A stretch of 64,000 nt of DNA from CAWIUB01 sp963839995 (GTDB lineage Bacteria > Actinomycetota > Actinomycetes > Mycobacteriales > Jatrophihabitantaceae). The translations under genes and the position numbers were made by a program. This document shows, piece by piece, positions 7,529 through 15,991 of this stretch (position 1 is its first letter; the number at the start of each line of letters is the position of its first letter). The DNA lies in assembly GCA_963839995.1 (NCBI GenBank), contig CAWIXH010000015.1, forward strand, positions 183,276-247,275, read 5' to 3'. Below the pieces are notes generated by a model that had not been told where the DNA came from, did no database searches, and saw nothing but the letters and a program-made list of their open reading frames with translations.

Positions 7529-8624
7529 AGTAGGTTGACCTGTTGATCACTTTCTGGTTGAATTGGTGAATGCGGGACAACGACGGCCGGAAGCTCGATC
7601 ACGCCACGCTCGAGACGTTGCGGTTGCGGGCGGTGGATCAGGTCGAGAAGGGCGCGCATCCGGAGGACGTCGCCGAGATGCTGGGCCTGCACCGCAAGAC
7701 CGTCCACGGCTGGCTGGCCAAGCACCGCTCCGGCGGGCGGGAGGCGCTGCTCGCGAAGCCGGTGCCGGGCCGGCCGCCGAAGCTGACCGGCGATCAACTG
7801 CGCCGGCTGTACTCGCTGATCGTGGGCAACGACCCGCGGCAGCTGCAGTTCGAGTTCGCGTTGTGGACCCGGCAGATGGTGCGCGAGCTGATTGCGCGCG
7901 AGTTCAAGGTCAAGCTGTCGGTGGTCAGCGTCGGGCGTTGGCTCAAGGCGCTGGGCCTGTCCCCGCAGCGTCCGCTGTATCGCGCCTACCAGGCCGATCA
8001 CGAGGCGGTCGAGGCGTGGAAGCGGGAGCAGTACCCGGCCATCGCCGCGCAGGCGAAGAAGGCCGGGGCGACGGTGTATTTCGCCGACGAAGCCAGCGTG
8101 CGCAGCGATTACCACGCCGGCACCACCTGGGCGCCGGTCGGACTCACCCCGATCGTGTCCTCCACCGGTGCCCGGTTCAGCGTCAACATGATCTCCGCGG
8201 TCAGCGCCCAGGGCGCGCTGCGCTTCTCCGTCGTCGAGGGGACCATGAACGGCACCAAGTTCATCGACTTCTGCAAACGGCTGCTGCACGACAGCCCCGG
8301 CCCGGTGTATCTGATCGTCGACGGACACCCCAGCCACAAGGCCAAGACCGTCAAGGCGTTCGTCGCGTCCACCCACGGCCGGCTGAAACTGTTCGTGCTG
8401 CCCGGCTACTCACCCCAGCTCAACCCCGACGAATGGGTCTGGAAGAACGTCAAGCACGACCGCGTCGGCCGCGCGGGCATCACCGGACCAGACCAATTCC
8501 GAGCCGTGTGCGTCGCCGCGCTACGCCGCCTACAACGCATGCCCCACATCGTGCGCGGATTCTTCGCCGACCCCAACCTCACCTACATCACCGCCGCCGC
8601 ATAACCACAAACAGTCGACCTACT
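7529..8624. mobile_element. IS630-family insertion sequence
   Basis: An element of 1,096 bp with one transposase gene. The ends are imperfect inverted repeats: the left starts AGTAGGTTGACC and the reverse complement of the right starts AGTAGGTCGAC. Both ends are flanked by TA (7527-7528 and 8625-8626), the target dinucleotide duplicated by IS630/Tc1-type elements. The ends and the transposase look intact, so the copy may still be functional. Confidence 0.88.
7570..8604 (+). CDS. IS630-family transposase
   Basis: DDE transposase of 344 residues. The N-terminal helix-turn-helix (about residues 10-55, AEMLGLHRKTVHGWLAKH) binds the terminal repeats. The catalytic triad is visible as Asp in YFADEAS, Asp in YLIVDGHPSHKA and Glu in GYSPQLNPDEWVW, the signature order of the IS630/Tc1 superfamily. 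The C-terminal region ends at the right inverted repeat. There is no frameshift or internal stop, unlike many IS630 copies that need frameshifting. ATG start just inside the left end. Confidence 0.93.
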   Translation: MRDNDGRKLDHATLETLRLRAVDQVEKGAHPEDVAEMLGLHRKTVHGWLAKHRSGGREALLAKPVPGRPPKLTGDQLRRLYSLIVGNDPRQLQFEFALWTRQMVRELIAREFKVKLSVVSVGRWLKALGLSPQRPLYRAYQADHEAVEAWKREQYPAIAAQAKKAGATVYFADEASVRSDYHAGTTWAPVGLTPIVSSTGARFSVNMISAVSAQGALRFSVVEGTMNGTKFIDFCKRLLHDSPGPVYLIVDGHPSHKAKTVKAFVASTHGRLKLFVLPGYSPQLNPDEWVWKNVKHDRVGRAGITGPDQFRAVCVAALRRLQRMPHIVRGFFADPNLTYITAAA

Positions 8625-8835
8625 TACGACCGCCTTGGTAACTCGGCAGGATCGAGCGCGAACAAGATCGATTGAATCGCGTTGTCATCGGCATGTGGGT
8701 GCGCGGCGACACCTACGTTGTGGCCGTCATTGGGCAACTTGTCTTGGTCGGCAACACGCGAGGAAACATCGCTGAAGCTGAGCGGGATGAGCCTCCGTAA
8801 CTGCAGGCTCTTGCAGATTCGCCGTGCTCGCAAGG

Positions 8836-10221
8836 TCAAAACGGCGGGGGATCGCCGTCTGGCGATATGTCTGCCGCGAGTCGGCTATTGGGTGCCTGGG
8901 GTGGTAGCGGGTTGGGGTAAGGCGGCGGGTCGCTGCGATAGGTGTGACCGGTGGGGCTGGTCCATATGTAGCCGCCGTCGGCGTCGCGCCGCACCTGCCA
9001 GCCGTGTTCGTCTTTGCCGTAATGGTGCCGCTCGCAGATGGGTGCCATGTTGCCCGCGCTAGTTTCGCCGCCATCGCTGTATCGGACGCGATGATCGAGG
9101 TCGCAACGGTCGGCCGCACGGTGGCAGTGTGGAAAGATGCATTGCTGATCCCGGGCGATAACGAAGCGGGCCAGGTCGGCCGGCGGCCGGTAGGTGCGCC
9201 GGCCAAAATCGAGCAGCGCCCCGCCGATGGGGTCGGTGACCAGCCGCCGCCAGGTCGCGGTTGCGTCGGCGGCGATGCGCCGGGCCAGTTCGGCGTGGAT
9301 GGCTCCGTAGCCGCCCAGCTCGGCGGGGTGCTCATCTAGGCCGAGCAGCGTGGACAGCGCGACGGTGACCTGGATGTGCGGGCGCAGCCCCTGTGCCTTG
9401 GGCAGGTGCGGATCGTGCAGCGCGGCGGCGCCGAGGTCGACCAGTGCGTCGGCGCGCCGCTGGTCGGCGGTGCGCGGATCGTCGGCCGAGGTCACCGACG
9501 CCAGCGCGTCAACCGCGGCCATCAAGGCGGCGGCGCCTTCGGCGGGCAGCAGCGCCCACAGGCTGGCCATCCCGTCCTCAACCGGCCGGACCCGGACGCA
9601 CCGGTCGCCCAGCGCCCGCTGGTGACGCTGCTCGGCGGACGCGGGGTCGGCCCGCAGCACCGCCTTGCCGACCGCGACTCGGAACTCACCGACGGTCTGC
9701 CGTGCGGCGGCGGGTAGTACGCTCGCCTCGATCTGCGCGGCAGCGGCGTCGGCCATAGGGGCGACGGCCTCGGCCAGGGCACGGGCGTGCCAGTAGGTGA
9801 TCCGACCGTCCTGCAACGCCTGTAGCGTGGCTGGCAGCTGCCCGGTCAGGATACCGGCGACGGCCAGCCGGCCCGCCGCGGTCGGCCCGGCCAGATGCAG
9901 CGCACAGCCGACCTCTTCTCGTGCCATGTTCGCCGCACCCGACCGGTTTGGCGGTGCTGTGGCCTGCACGCGGGCGTCGATGGCGGCTAGCACGCGCTGC
10001 TGCAGGCCCTGCAACCAGCCGATCTGCCGCTCGATCGCGACCAGCGCGTCGATCTGCGCATCGGCCGAGAGCCGGTCGACATCCAGCGCCGCCACCAGGC
10101 TCACTGGGCCGCCGCCGGGTAGCTCGACGGCCAGGTACGCGGCTGCATCGTCCGGGTACGCCTGTGCGTCGAGTAGCGACGGCGGCAGGCCTGCCCCAGC
10201 CAAGGTTGTGGATGCGAACAC
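8836..10221 (-). CDS. DUF222 / HNH endonuclease-domain protein (13E12-repeat-like)
   Basis: Typical actinobacterial two-part protein. The N-terminal DUF222 region covers about residues 20-330. A C-terminal HNH nuclease follows, with CIFPHCHRAADRCDLDHRV carrying the Cys pair and the DH of the motif, then the APICERHHYGKDEHGW block with the final His residues. The role of these proteins is not known; many are multicopy. I chose the GTG at 10221 because a TATCCT -10 element (10229-10234) stands 7 nt upstream; an ATG at 10296 would add 25 residues. 461 residues from the chosen start. Confidence 0.85.
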   Translation of the reverse strand: MFASTTLAGAGLPPSLLDAQAYPDDAAAYLAVELPGGGPVSLVAALDVDRLSADAQIDALVAIERQIGWLQGLQQRVLAAIDARVQATAPPNRSGAANMAREEVGCALHLAGPTAAGRLAVAGILTGQLPATLQALQDGRITYWHARALAEAVAPMADAAAAQIEASVLPAAARQTVGEFRVAVGKAVLRADPASAEQRHQRALGDRCVRVRPVEDGMASLWALLPAEGAAALMAAVDALASVTSADDPRTADQRRADALVDLGAAALHDPHLPKAQGLRPHIQVTVALSTLLGLDEHPAELGGYGAIHAELARRIAADATATWRRLVTDPIGGALLDFGRRTYRPPADLARFVIARDQQCIFPHCHRAADRCDLDHRVRYSDGGETSAGNMAPICERHHYGKDEHGWQVRRDADGGYIWTSPTGHTYRSDPPPYPNPLPPQAPNSRLAADISPDGDPPPF

Positions 10222-10228
10222 AAGTTCG

Positions 10229-10234
10229 AGGATA
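10229..10234 (-). promoter_or_regulatory. -10 element of the DUF222-HNH gene (leaderless)
   Basis: TATCCT read on the minus strand, 7 nt before the GTG at 10221. This spacing places the transcript start at the start codon. Confidence 0.5.
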
Positions 10235-10322
10235 CTTGCGATTGACCAGAGATTCAAGGACGAATCCCCTTTGTGCGTAGAGCATTTCTGCGCCATGGTT
10301 CGGATATCCGCACATCAACCCG

Positions 10323-10805
10323 ATGGCCCTACCCGCAACGTGGATACGCTATCTGCGTGTCGAACCGTTCGTGCCGCGGGACTTCGCGGTGCCCTCGAGA
10401 CTGCGGACGGACCAGTTCGTCCTGGAACCACTCGGCGTGCAGCACAACGAGGCCGACTATGCGGCGTGGACGTCGAGTATCGACCACATCCGGGCAACCC
10501 CTGGCTTCGCCGGCCGCGATTGGCCGAAGCCGATGACGGTGGACGAGAACCGCGCGGACCTACAACAGCACGCCGATGATTTCCAAGCCCGAACAGGATT
10601 CACCTACACGGTGCTCGACCCGATCAACGGGGATGTCATCGGCTGCGTCTACCTCTACCCGGCGCGTGACGGCGCGCACGACGCTGATGTCCGCTCCTGG
10701 GTGCGGGTAAGCCACGCGGAGCTCGACAAGGCCCTGTACAGCACGATCGCCCAGTGGCTGACGAGCATCTGGCCATTCACCAAGCCGAGGTACGCGCCGC
10801 GATGA
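10323..10805 (+). CDS. GNAT-family N-acetyltransferase-like protein
   Basis: A 160-residue protein with the GNAT fold in part: an N-terminal strand-helix region (FVLEPLGVQHNEADYAAW), then YTVLDPINGDVIGCVYLYP (strands 4-5), then a helical C-terminus. The usual acetyl-CoA loop (Q/RxxGxG/A) is not obvious, so activity is uncertain. The stop overlaps the start of the prenyltransferase gene by ATGA, so it is cotranscribed with the menaquinone genes. The true N-terminus is unclear: the best leaderless -10 (TACGCT, 10345-10350) points to a GTG in another frame, so I kept the ATG. Substrate unknown. Confidence 0.7.
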   Translation: MALPATWIRYLRVEPFVPRDFAVPSRLRTDQFVLEPLGVQHNEADYAAWTSSIDHIRATPGFAGRDWPKPMTVDENRADLQQHADDFQARTGFTYTVLDPINGDVIGCVYLYPARDGAHDADVRSWVRVSHAELDKALYSTIAQWLTSIWPFTKPRYAPR

Positions 10806-11695
10806 CCGCCAGTACTGTCGCGCAGTCGCGGGTGCGGGCATTCCTGCGGCTGGTGATGATCGAGCACTCGGTCTTCGCGCTGCCGTTCGCGTACATCGCC
10901 GCACTGACCGCGATGTGGCGCGAGACGCGATCGGTGCATTGGGTCCAGCTGCTACTCATCACGATCGCCATGGTGTCGGCTCGCACGGTCGCCATGAGCG
11001 TGAACCGGATTCTCGATCGCCGATTCGACGGGCTCAACCCGCGCACCGCCCACCGTGAGCTGGTCACCGGTGCCATGACGCTGCAGACCGCGTGGACGGG
11101 CACGCTCGTCGCCCTGGCCGTGTTCCTGGCTAGCGCCGGCCTGCTCTCGCCGCTGTGCCTGGCGCTCGCGCCGGTCGCGATATTCCTCCTGGTCCTCTAC
11201 TCCTACGGCAAGCGGTTCACCGACTTTCCCCAAATATTGCTTGGGATTGCGCAGCTCGTCGCACCCGTCGGTGCCTGGATCGCGGTGACCAACCGCATCG
11301 AGTGGCCGGCAATCGCCCTCGGCGTCGCGGTCGGCACCTGGATCGGCGGCTTCGACCTGATCTACTCCTGCCAGGACGCCGACGTCGACCGGCAGATCGG
11401 CTCCCGCTCGTTCCCCGCCCGGTTCGGCATTCCGGCGGCGCTGCGGGCATCGACGCTCACCCACGTCGCGACGTTCGGATCGTTCGTGTGGTTCGGCGCC
11501 GCCGCCGGGCTGGGCTGGCTGTGGTGGATGGGTGTCGCGCTCACGGCCGTCGTCCTGACCTACGAGCATGCAATCGTGCACGCCGAGGACCTGCGACGCG
11601 TCAACCGCGCGTTCTTCACCGCCAACGGGGTCATCGGCATCGGCCTGTTCGCGTTCGCGCTGGCCGACCTGGTCACACAAGGCCTGGGCATATGA
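10802..11695 (+). CDS. mqnP: UbiA-family prenyltransferase, MqnP-like (menaquinone)
   Basis: Integral membrane enzyme of 297 residues that attaches the polyprenyl chain to the aromatic ring. The first Asp-rich motif is NRILDRRFDGLNPRT (about residues 63-77) and the second is YSCQDADVDRQIG (about 189-201); these bind the prenyl diphosphate through Mg2+. About eight hydrophobic helices are visible. The start ATG is inside the stop of the GNAT gene and the end overlaps ubiX, both by ATGA. Placement between ubiX and the mqn genes is why I call it the futalosine-route prenyltransferase and not MenA or the ubiquinone UbiA. Confidence 0.88.
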   Translation: MTASTVAQSRVRAFLRLVMIEHSVFALPFAYIAALTAMWRETRSVHWVQLLLITIAMVSARTVAMSVNRILDRRFDGLNPRTAHRELVTGAMTLQTAWTGTLVALAVFLASAGLLSPLCLALAPVAIFLLVLYSYGKRFTDFPQILLGIAQLVAPVGAWIAVTNRIEWPAIALGVAVGTWIGGFDLIYSCQDADVDRQIGSRSFPARFGIPAALRASTLTHVATFGSFVWFGAAAGLGWLWWMGVALTAVVLTYEHAIVHAEDLRRVNRAFFTANGVIGIGLFAFALADLVTQGLGI

Positions 11696-12324
11696 CGCGC
11701 ATCCCATGGGTGGTTGGCGTATCGGGTGCCTCGGGCACGCCATATGCGCGGGCCGTCCTGGGCGGGCTCTTCGACGCGGCCGAGCAGGTGGACCTGGTCG
11801 TTTCGCGCGCGGCGCGGCTAACGATCCTGGACGAGACGGGGGTGTCGTTCCGCGACAGCCACTGGCGGGCCGACCTCACGAAATGGCTAGGCCGGGAACC
11901 CGGTGACGTCCGGTACTGGGCCGCCGGCGACCTGGCAGCGGGGCCGGCCAGCGGTTCCTACCCGACGCGCGGAATGATCGTCGTCCCCGCGTCGACGGCC
12001 GCCGTGGCCGGCATCGCGATCGGCCTGTCCAAGGATCTGCTGCAGCGCGCCGCCGACGTGACCCTCAAGGAACGCCGTCAGCTCGTCGTCGTTCCGCGCG
12101 AATCGCCATACACCCGCGCGACGCTCCAGCACATGATGACGCTGCACGACGCGGGCGCCGTGGTCTTGCCGGCCAGCCCCGGCTTCTACGGCGCCGCACA
12201 GTCGGTGCAGCAGCTGGTCGATTTCATCGCTGGACGGGTGCTGGACGCAATCGGCGTAAAGCACGAGCTGGTCACCCGATGGACTGGTCAGATCGGGGAG
12301 GCGCGGGGCCGCGAAGTACCCTGA
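11692..12324 (+). CDS. ubiX: UbiX-type flavin prenyltransferase
   Basis: Makes prenylated FMN, the cofactor of the UbiD decarboxylase encoded at 3.8 kb. The 210-residue protein begins with the flavoprotein motif VVGVSGASGTPYA, contains the central PASTAAVAGIAIGLSKDLLQRAADVTLKE-type region (about residues 101-130, with the conserved Ser/Thr and Asp) and VPRESPYTRATLQHM near residue 140, all characteristic of UbiX/Pad1. ATGA overlap with mqnP upstream. Length is normal for the family. Function as cofactor supplier is well supported by family and by the neighbouring mqn genes. Confidence 0.9.
   Translation: MTRIPWVVGVSGASGTPYARAVLGGLFDAAEQVDLVVSRAARLTILDETGVSFRDSHWRADLTKWLGREPGDVRYWAAGDLAAGPASGSYPTRGMIVVPASTAAVAGIAIGLSKDLLQRAADVTLKERRQLVVVPRESPYTRATLQHMMTLHDAGAVVLPASPGFYGAAQSVQQLVDFIAGRVLDAIGVKHELVTRWTGQIGEARGREVP
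12317..12322 (+). promoter_or_regulatory. -10 element of mqnE (leaderless)
   Basis: TACCCT lies 7 nt before the mqnE ATG and overlaps the end of ubiX. mqnE could thus have its own leaderless transcript besides read-through from ubiX. Confidence 0.5.
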
Positions 12325-12329
12325 ACGCC

Positions 12330-13490
12330 ATGTCGCTGACTTCCTCGCGCAAGGCCGAGCTGTCCGAGAAGGTGGCGGCCGGTGAACGGCTCACCCGCCA
12401 GGACGGCGAGGACTTATACGAGTCCGGCGACCTGGCCTGGCTGGGCGGCCTGGCCCACCGGGTGCGCACGGCCAAGAACGCGGACGTCACGTATTTCAAC
12501 GTCAACCGGCACCTCAACCTGACCAACGTCTGCGTCGCGTCCTGCGCCTACTGCTCCTTCGAGCGCAAGCCGGGTCAAGCCGACGCGTACACGATGCGCG
12601 TGGAGGAGGCCGTCGAGAAGGCGTTGGCGATGAAGGACGAGGGGCTCACCGAACTGCACATCGTGAACGGCCTGCACCCCACGTTGCCGTGGAAGTACTA
12701 CCCGCGGGTGCTGCGGGAGCTCAAGGCCGCGCTGCCCGACGTTGCACTCAAGTGCTTCACCGCCACCGAGATCCACTGGTTCGAGCAAATCTCCGGACTG
12801 CCCGCGGACGCAGTCCTGGACGAGCTGATCGACGCCGGCTTGGAGTCGCTGACCGGTGGCGGCGCGGAGATCTTCGACTGGGACGTCCGCAAGCAGATCG
12901 TCGACCACCGCACCCACTGGGAGGACTGGTCGCGCATCCACCGGCTGGCGCACGCCAAAGGGCTGCGCACCCCGGCCACCATGCTCTACGGGCACATCGA
13001 GGAGCCGCGACACCGCGTCGACCACGTGCTGCGGCTGCGCGAGCTGCAGGACCAATCACTCAGCACCGAGGGCTGCGGCTTCAGTGTCTTCATCCCGCTG
13101 CGGTTCCACAACGACAACAACCGGCTGTCGCACCTGCCGATGGCCCAGCCGGCCGACGTCCTGCGGACCTTCGCGGTGTCCCGGCTGATGCTCGACAACT
13201 TCGACCACGTCAAGGTGTTCTGGGTGATGCACGGGCTGTCGACGTCGCAGCTGGCGTTGAATTTCGGTGCCGATGACATGGACGGGTCGGTGGTCGAGTA
13301 CAAGATCACGCACGACGCGGACGGGTTCGGCACGCCCGACAAGCTGACCCGCGACGACCTGCTGGCCCTGATCCGCGACGCCGGGTTCCGCCCGGTCGAA
13401 CGCAATACGCGCTATCAGGTGGTCCGCGAATTCGAAGGTCCGCAGCCCCTGGCCGAGCGCCGGGCCGAGCCACAGGCCGTGTGGGCGTGA
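12330..13490 (+). CDS. mqnE: Aminofutalosine synthase MqnE (radical SAM)
   Basis: Radical-SAM enzyme that couples the adenosyl radical to 3-[(1-carboxyvinyl)oxy]benzoate, giving aminofutalosine, the second step of the futalosine menaquinone pathway. The cluster motif CVASCAYC supplies Cys68, Cys72 and Cys75 (CxxxCxxC). The sequence around it (NVNRHLNLTNVC) and the late HGLSTSQLALNFGADDMDG block are typical of the MqnE/MqnC/CofH group. The 386-residue length fits. I separate it from MqnC (20.9 kb) by its closer match to the MqnE pattern and by the presence of a second, MqnC-like gene. Confidence 0.93.
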   Translation: MSLTSSRKAELSEKVAAGERLTRQDGEDLYESGDLAWLGGLAHRVRTAKNADVTYFNVNRHLNLTNVCVASCAYCSFERKPGQADAYTMRVEEAVEKALAMKDEGLTELHIVNGLHPTLPWKYYPRVLRELKAALPDVALKCFTATEIHWFEQISGLPADAVLDELIDAGLESLTGGGAEIFDWDVRKQIVDHRTHWEDWSRIHRLAHAKGLRTPATMLYGHIEEPRHRVDHVLRLRELQDQSLSTEGCGFSVFIPLRFHNDNNRLSHLPMAQPADVLRTFAVSRLMLDNFDHVKVFWVMHGLSTSQLALNFGADDMDGSVVEYKITHDADGFGTPDKLTRDDLLALIRDAGFRPVERNTRYQVVREFEGPQPLAERRAEPQAVWA

Positions 13491-13521
13491 TCTGGGACAT
13501 GTCCGCATCGGGCCAGATCGA

Positions 13522-13567
13522 GTTGTTCGACCCTGGGCGCGGCCTGGCACGCGGCAGGTCGAACAAC
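13522..13567. repeat. Dispersed palindrome, copy 1 (TTGTTCGACC core), after mqnE
   Basis: 11-bp arms GTTGTTCGACC / GGTCGAACAAC with a 24-nt GC-rich loop. The same core with the same loop length occurs after clpC (59057-59110). It is placed where a terminator of mqnE would be, but has no T-run. Confidence 0.7.
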
Positions 13568-13594
13568 GAGTGAGGGACGCGAGGTGTTAGCGCC

Positions 13595-13903
13595 ATGAAT
13601 GCGCAGGCGCCGTCGTTCGGGCGATCGATGGGGGCGCTCTGGCTCTACACCCTGCTGCGCCTAGGGCTGTTCGGCGTGTTGTTCGGGCTGCTGTGGCTGC
13701 TCGGCGTGCGCGGCTTGCTTGGCGCCCTGATCGCGCTCGTGCTGTCCGTGCCGCTCTCCTACGTCCTGCTGGCCAGGCCGCGTGCTGCACTGGCGAACAC
13801 CATCGAGCAGCGGGTCGCGGCCCGGCGGACACACCACGCGGATCTCGACGCCCAGCTGCGCGGCGACACGCCGTCCAGTGATGAGCAGGCTCCTGACAAA
13901 TAA
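13595..13903 (+). CDS. DUF4229 small membrane protein
   Basis: A 102-residue protein with two hydrophobic helices (about 13-36 and 40-60) and a charged C-terminal tail (RPRAALANTIEQRVAARRTHHAD). This is the usual DUF4229 pattern seen beside menaquinone genes in many actinobacteria. Function unknown. GAGGTG lies 8 nt before the ATG as a plausible ribosome-binding site. Confidence 0.75.
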   Translation: MNAQAPSFGRSMGALWLYTLLRLGLFGVLFGLLWLLGVRGLLGALIALVLSVPLSYVLLARPRAALANTIEQRVAARRTHHADLDAQLRGDTPSSDEQAPDK

Positions 13904-13941
13904 CACTGTGCGCCGGTCGCGGCGCGATGCACTATGGAGGG

Positions 13942-14364
13942 GTGAGCGCACCGGCCGACCCCCCGAGCGGCATCCGTATCGGCAACGAGGAGCGGGCCGC
14001 CGCCCAGCGTGCCCTTGACGAGCACCTGGCTGCGGGCCGTCTCGAGATGGACGAGTTCGCCGATCGCTACGCCGCGGCCGGTGTCGCTCGCACCCGCGCG
14101 GAACTCGATGCGCTGTTCACCGACCTTCCGGCGCCGCACCCGTTCGCACCACCTGCGCCGCCACTGCCGAGCCGGCTCGGACAGTGGCGCGGCTACCTTC
14201 CCGACTCTGGGGTGGCTCGCATCGTGCTGGCTATCATCGCGGTCGCGGCGCTCACCTTGGTGTTGCCGTTCGTCGCGGCCGGGGCATTGGTCTGGTTCGT
14301 GGTGCTGCCGATACTGGCCGGACGGGGACCCTCGCGGGGCTGCGGCCGCCGCTGGCGTTACTGA
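13942..14364 (+). CDS. DUF1707 domain membrane protein
   Basis: An N-terminal DUF1707 domain (about residues 8-55: IGNEERAAAQRALDEHLAAG, then LEMDEFADRY) is followed by a Pro-rich linker and one or two hydrophobic helices near residues 88-125. Such proteins are small actinobacterial membrane proteins of unknown role. I chose the GTG at 13942 because CACTAT stands 6 nt upstream in the leaderless position; an in-frame ATG at 13927 would add five residues. 140 residues. The GGAGG directly before the GTG is too near to act as a normal ribosome-binding site. Confidence 0.72.
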   Translation: MSAPADPPSGIRIGNEERAAAQRALDEHLAAGRLEMDEFADRYAAAGVARTRAELDALFTDLPAPHPFAPPAPPLPSRLGQWRGYLPDSGVARIVLAIIAVAALTLVLPFVAAGALVWFVVLPILAGRGPSRGCGRRWRY

Positions 14365-14385
14365 CCTCGGCTCGGCCGTCAGCCG

Positions 14386-15189
14386 ATGACGCTGCCGTCG
14401 CGCCCGGTCGTCGGCGTACTGCATCCGGGCGCCATGGGTTCTGCACTGGGAGCCGCACTCAAGCGGGTAGCCGGCGAGGTCCTCTGGGCCGACGCCGGAC
14501 GCTCGCATGCCACGGCGAAGCGCGCCGAGCTGGCCGACCTCGTCGCGGTTCCCGACGTGCCCCGGCTGGTGAGCCGCAGCGATCTGGTGATCTCGATCTG
14601 CCCGCCGCACGCGGCTTTGGACGTGGCAAAGCAGGTCGCCGCGGTCAACCGTCCGGTTCTCTATCTGGACGCCAACGCCGTCGCCCCAGCGACCGTGCGG
14701 GAGATCGGCGAGCTGCTCGCAGCCGAACGGGTGGTGGATGGCGCGATCATCGGGCCGCCCGCCTGGGAGCGGGGCAGCACCGTGCTGTGGCTGTCGGGAC
14801 AATCGGCCGAAACGGTTGCGGGCCTGTTCGCCGCGTCCCCGTTCGACGCCCGCCTGCTCGGCGGGGAACTGGGGCAGGCCAGCGCACTCAAGGCGTGTTT
14901 CGGCCTGCAGAGCAAGGCATTGCCGGCGCTGTGGCTCACGCTCGCGGCGGCGGCACGGCGTTACGACGTCGAAGACACGCTGCGCTCAGAACTGCATCGC
15001 GACGGCATCGACCTCGACGCACAGCTTGTGCCCATCAGCCAGCGGGCCGCCCCGAAGGCATGGCGCTGGGCCGGCGAGATGGAAGAGGCGGCTGGCGCGT
15101 TCAACGGGGTCGGACTGCCGGACGGCTTCTCCCGAGCCGCAGCCGAGGTCTACCGAGCCATGGCGGAAGATCCGTCAGGCGCTGAATAG
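14386..15189 (+). CDS. NAD(P)-binding Rossmann oxidoreductase with DUF1932-type C-terminus
   Basis: The 267-residue protein starts with a dinucleotide-binding fold (VVGVLHPGAMGSALGAAL, residues 8-25; the GxMG form seen in 6-phosphogluconate and beta-hydroxyacid dehydrogenases). The C-terminal half (GGELGQASALKACFGLQSKA, about 165-184) matches the helical DUF1932-type domain, with a Lys in the position used for catalysis in the superfamily. The substrate is not known. Its 3' end overlaps the convergent inositol-monophosphatase-like gene by 15 nt. Confidence 0.8.
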   Translation: MTLPSRPVVGVLHPGAMGSALGAALKRVAGEVLWADAGRSHATAKRAELADLVAVPDVPRLVSRSDLVISICPPHAALDVAKQVAAVNRPVLYLDANAVAPATVREIGELLAAERVVDGAIIGPPAWERGSTVLWLSGQSAETVAGLFAASPFDARLLGGELGQASALKACFGLQSKALPALWLTLAAAARRYDVEDTLRSELHRDGIDLDAQLVPISQRAAPKAWRWAGEMEEAAGAFNGVGLPDGFSRAAAEVYRAMAEDPSGAE

Positions 15190-15929
15190 CGCCGAGCTCA
15201 CCTCGTCGACGACTTGATGGTTGCCCGCGATGTGCCAGCGGTGGCCATCCAGGTCGACGACGCGCGTCGCCCCCCCGCCGCCGTGACGAGAGCGGCGCCT
15301 GGCAGCCAGTCCCACGGCAGGCAGTCGTGCTGCACGTACACACCGAGTCGGCCGCCGGCGACCCAGGCGAGTTCCATCGATCCCGAGCCAAAGGCCCGCA
15401 CTGTCGCCGCGGCTCGCACGGCCCGGGCCAGCGGCCGGCGAACGGCGTCGTCCGGCAGCGACGTGGGATGCAGGTAGGTGGCGATCGAAAGCTCGCCGAG
15501 CGGACGGTCGGCTAGCTGCGCCACTGGTACCCCGTTGCGCGCCGTTGGGCGGGCTCGGCCGCCGACCCACAGCTCCTCGCCGGTCGGGTCGTACACGGCG
15601 CCGGCCAGCGCGTCGTTGCCTTCGGCCAGGCTGATCGCCGCACACCAGATGGGCAGGTTGCAGGCGTAGTTGTACGTACCGTCGATGGGGTCGACGTACC
15701 AGGTCCGGTTTCCAGGCTGCGCGGCGCCCTCTTCACCGACGATGCCGTCGCTGGGTCGCTCCGTGCGAAGCCGTTCGAGGATCAGCTGCTCGCCTGCATG
15801 GTCGGCGGCCGTGACGATGTCGGAGACCGACGTCTTGCGTGCCGACTCGACGCCGGCGTGGCGCATGCGCGCGGCGAGCGTCCCGGCGTCTCGGACGAGT
15901 TCGGCGGCCAGCGCTGCGTCCTCGATCAC
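15175..15929 (-). pseudogene. Inositol monophosphatase-family gene with a G-tract frameshift
   Basis: The product is a Li+-sensitive-type sugar/inositol phosphatase by family: EE of IVGEEGA, metal-binding WYVDPIDGTYNY and the late DCLPWDWLPGAALV are all present. After GAALVTAAGG the frame breaks at a run of seven Gs (15270-15276, C-run on the plus strand). One more G would restore ATRVVDLDGHRWHIAGNHQ to the TGA at 15175. As read, the protein instead ends at 15198 with an unrelated tail (about 243 residues). The break is after the catalytic residues, so the short product may be active; a sequencing error is possible. The start GTG follows a leaderless TAGGGT -10. Confidence 0.75.
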
Positions 15930-15991
15930 GAGTCGACCCTAGGGACTGCGCCGCCATCGGACCGCACGCCGCCGGGCGTAACCTCGGCAGG
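15930..15991. promoter_or_regulatory. Divergent leaderless promoters (phosphatase / Pro-rich ORF)
   Basis: Minus strand: TAGGGT (15936-15941) 6 nt before the phosphatase GTG. Plus strand: TAACCT (15979-15984) 7 nt before the ATG at 15992. Two -10 elements back to back in a 62-bp gap. Confidence 0.55.

Larger units (their letters stand above)
7406..8839 (-). pseudogene. Short minus-strand gene split by the IS630 insertion
   Basis: A minus-strand frame runs from 8839 (TTG, directly after the DUF222-HNH stop) to the IS edge, where the stop TAA is formed by the inserted end. If the element and one copy of the TA target are removed, the same frame continues through YELLSKCHGLPRSWAMICL and ends at a TGA at 7406-7408, giving about 111 residues. 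The sequence (for example HADDNAIQSILFALDPAEL) looks protein-like but I recognise no family. Coding status before insertion is therefore only plausible. Confidence 0.35.

Noticed and set aside
10357..10359. GTG after TACGCT as start of the GNAT-like gene
   Set aside because: The GTG is in another frame than the GNAT protein; kept only as a note on the uncertain start.
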